Part shown: positions 62,342 to 64,000 of the stretch, piece by piece
How positions within the stretch are numbered: position 1 is the first letter of the stretch
Layout: the number at the start of each line of letters is the position of its first letter
Source of the DNA: Sapria himalayana
Taxonomy: Eukaryota > Streptophyta > Magnoliopsida > Malpighiales > Rafflesiaceae
Length of the DNA stretch: 64,000 bases
Direction of reading: 5' to 3'
Assembly: GCA_029783825.1 (NCBI GenBank)
Contig: JAREIK010018634.1
Span: 62,001 to 126,000, forward strand
Notes under the pieces: model-generated
Told to the model about the DNA's origin: nothing
What the model saw: only the letters and a program-made list of their open reading frames with translations
Databases searched by the model: none
Position numbers and translations under genes: made by a program

Positions 62342-62367
62342 GTGTGGAGGAATTTCTTTCTCCGCAC
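62342..62367 (+). other. Hairpin in the presumed LINE 3' untranslated region
   Basis: GTGTGGAG at 62342-62349 pairs with CTCCGCAC at 62360-62367 (eight pairs, one of them G-T) around a 10-base loop. It lies about 100 bp after the last LINE codon and shortly after a run of G near 62323-62330. Some LINEs use a 3' hairpin for recognition by their own RT; here this is only a suggestion. Confidence 0.4.
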
Positions 62368-63737
62368 GAAATCTAAAAAGTTTTAAGAGGAAATATAAAT
62401 AAGGATATAAGATATAGCAGTGGTCTATTTTGGAATTGGCTCTTTGTTTCTTTGGTTTGCATTCTGTGTTTTTAGTTGCAGCGCAGGAAAAGCAAGAGGA
62501 TCCATCAAGTCTGTGTCAGTATAAGTAATAGAGTCTATATTGTATCGATGTCTGTAAAATTCTGTTTTTGGAAAAAGGTAGAAATGTCATGTGTTATTTT
62601 ATTAAAGTCAATAGGTACTAGGAAATATTAGTGTCAAGATTAGGAATCAGGGAGAAGAGATGTTGCACTAATCAAATCAAAACCAGCCCAAGGGGGGAAG
62701 AAGACGGTGACTTCACATTAAACGAACGGCAGAGCATTCGAGGAGCAGACAAAGCCACAAATAAGCACAATAGAAAAATAGCAAAAAGGACTAAACATTA
62801 GACTCAAGTGGATCAAACAAAAAGGTAAACAAAAGGAATAAGTTATACTCTAGAAATGCTATCTTTTCTTTGTTGCTGCAGGAATTTAAAGTTTATATAG
62901 AAAAGATCCAGCCGAAACAAGTGAAAGCAAGAATAAGACAATATAGCACCAGATATAAGAAGTAGAGTGAAGCTAAATGGAAGAAGAAAAGAGAACAAAG
63001 ATCAAGGAAAAATCTACAAAGGAAGGCCCAATTAGAAAGGGAACCTAGTTGTTATGTTTCAATTAGGAAATTTACATGTAAATTAAAGTTTTATTTTATT
63101 AAAAATGGGAAAGGATGTAAGAGGGGAAAGGGTAGATGTAGCTTGTAAAATGGTATCCCTCCACCAAAAGAAAGGGCTATAATTAATAAACAAATTTAAA
63201 ATAAAAAATTTCCACATCAATAATAAGTTTGAACTATCATTGTCACTGCCAAATAGTAATGTATATTGGCTGTTGTCAGCATCACAGGTCAAAGGGTCGC
63301 CATCATCTACATAGCTCGACACCACTATTCACATTTATGCTGCATAAATCAGGTGCTAGTGTGGCAAGTTCCATGTTAAAGTGTGCATTGTGGATGGGCT
63401 TATATCTAATAAAGGTGATGGTAATGATGTTAAAGATGGTGATTGTGATTGAGATTGAGATGGTGATTGTGATGTTAAAGTTTGGATATGGTGGTAATGG
63501 TACTAACTTTGCAACAAATGTAAAATACTAGATGAATTTCATTCATTTTTATGTTCACGTCCACCTCCACCAAGCCCATGTCTTTTAGGTGCCATCTATT
63601 GTAAAAAAAATAAAAACATATAACAAATAATAGATATATGATGAACACCCATGCATTTTAGAATAATACAGACCAATGGATTTCAACAAATATAGAAAAT
63701 CTTTGATAATATAATATTATAATACAATAATAACAGC
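62368..63737. other. No recognised gene; possible LINE 3' end and unrelated sequence
   Basis: The LINE 3' boundary could not be fixed: no clear poly(A) tail and target duplication pair was seen. A run of GAT/GGT-like triplets at about 63415-63500 gives an open frame (63229-63531) that looks like a repeat artefact. On the minus strand from about 63597 a short frame MAPKRHGLGGGGREHKNE ends after 18 codons; it could be a small exon, but nothing supports this. Confidence 0.4.
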
Positions 63738-63992
63738 TTAATTATCAGCATCACTATTATACTCCAATGGATCTTCTGACATTTTGTCTAATTCTGATGC
63801 AAGTTCCAACTCATCTTCAGATAAAAAATGATCATCTTTAATTTCTATTAGGCTACCATTTGAGTCATAAAAGTTTTCTGGATCTTCATCTACATGCACA
63901 TGCTCAATATTATTTATGTCATCTTTTTGAAATGCCGGTGGAATAGCTAGGTTTGCACTTTTTTGTTGAGATGTTGGTACTTTAATATTTGA
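63738..63992 (-). CDS. Acidic open frame at the right edge, probably the C-terminal part of a larger gene
   Basis: On the minus strand, 84 codons are open from just after a TGA at 63993-63995 to TAA at 63738-63740. The translation is rich in Asp and Glu (for example HVDEDPENFYDSNGSL, LSEDELELASELDKM) and does not look like random AT-rich sequence. There is no start codon near the beginning, so it may be an exon entered by splicing, with the rest beyond the window. No family was recognised; it could be host or transposon. It contrasts with the decayed LINE next to it. Confidence 0.35.
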   Translation of the reverse strand, partial: SNIKVPTSQQKSANLAIPPAFQKDDINNIEHVHVDEDPENFYDSNGSLIEIKDDHFLSEDELELASELDKMSEDPLEYNSDADN

Positions 63993-64000
63993 TCAAGCTT

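Noticed and set aside
63229..63531. 100-codon frame near the right edge
   Set aside because: Its second half is a GAT/GGT-like triplet repeat; no domain is visible.
63995..64000. HindIII site exactly at the right end, suggesting a clone boundary
   Set aside because: The left end starts at AATTC, which in the other units is part of AAATTC, so no matching cloning site is supported. It may be chance.

Overview
The window looks like nuclear DNA from a flowering plant. It holds Ty3/gypsy gag-pol genes primed by initiator tRNA-Met, a LINE of the plant type that ends in an RNase H domain, CACTA-like transposon ends, very AT-rich spacers and no recognisable host gene. The species cannot be told from the sequence. 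A retroelement with a CRM-like gag beside very long GATA/CTAT arrays would fit a pericentromeric or other heterochromatic site, but that is inference.

Layout. (1) 1-26940: a head-to-tail tandem array of one Ty3/gypsy element with a period of 5871-5874 bp. It has one partial and four complete internal regions and five LTRs of about 650 bp, with one shared LTR between neighbours. The copies are almost identical. Each carries the same two in-frame TGA codons in an otherwise open gag-pol frame of 1535 codons; copy 2 also has a private 1-base deletion. (2) 26941-43768: 16.8 kb of degenerate CTAT/TATC tetranucleotide sequence that begins at the base after the last LTR. It contains a hidden higher-order repeat of about 2.2 kb as well as fresh 30-bp and 56-bp duplications. 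(3) 43769-54764: AT-rich DNA bounded by CACTA-like ends, containing the 5' part of a LINE (about 45540-47015). (4) 54765-58510: a second tetranucleotide array in the opposite orientation (GATA on this strand). (5) 58511-60095: AT-rich DNA with a second copy of a repeat seen at 50.9-51.4 kb and another CACTA-like end. (6) 60096-62240: the 3' part of a plant LINE (late RT, zf-RVT, RNase H), full of stops. (7) 62241-64000: no clear gene except a short acidic open frame on the minus strand at the right edge.

Nothing here forms an operon or pathway. The region is a pile of mobile and satellite DNA. Its main interest is in how it was built: tandem retroelement amplification after the coding frame was already broken, a mosaic terminal LTR, an exact LTR/microsatellite junction, a higher-order tetranucleotide satellite, and an inverted satellite arrangement meeting CACTA ends. 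No new protein system was found.
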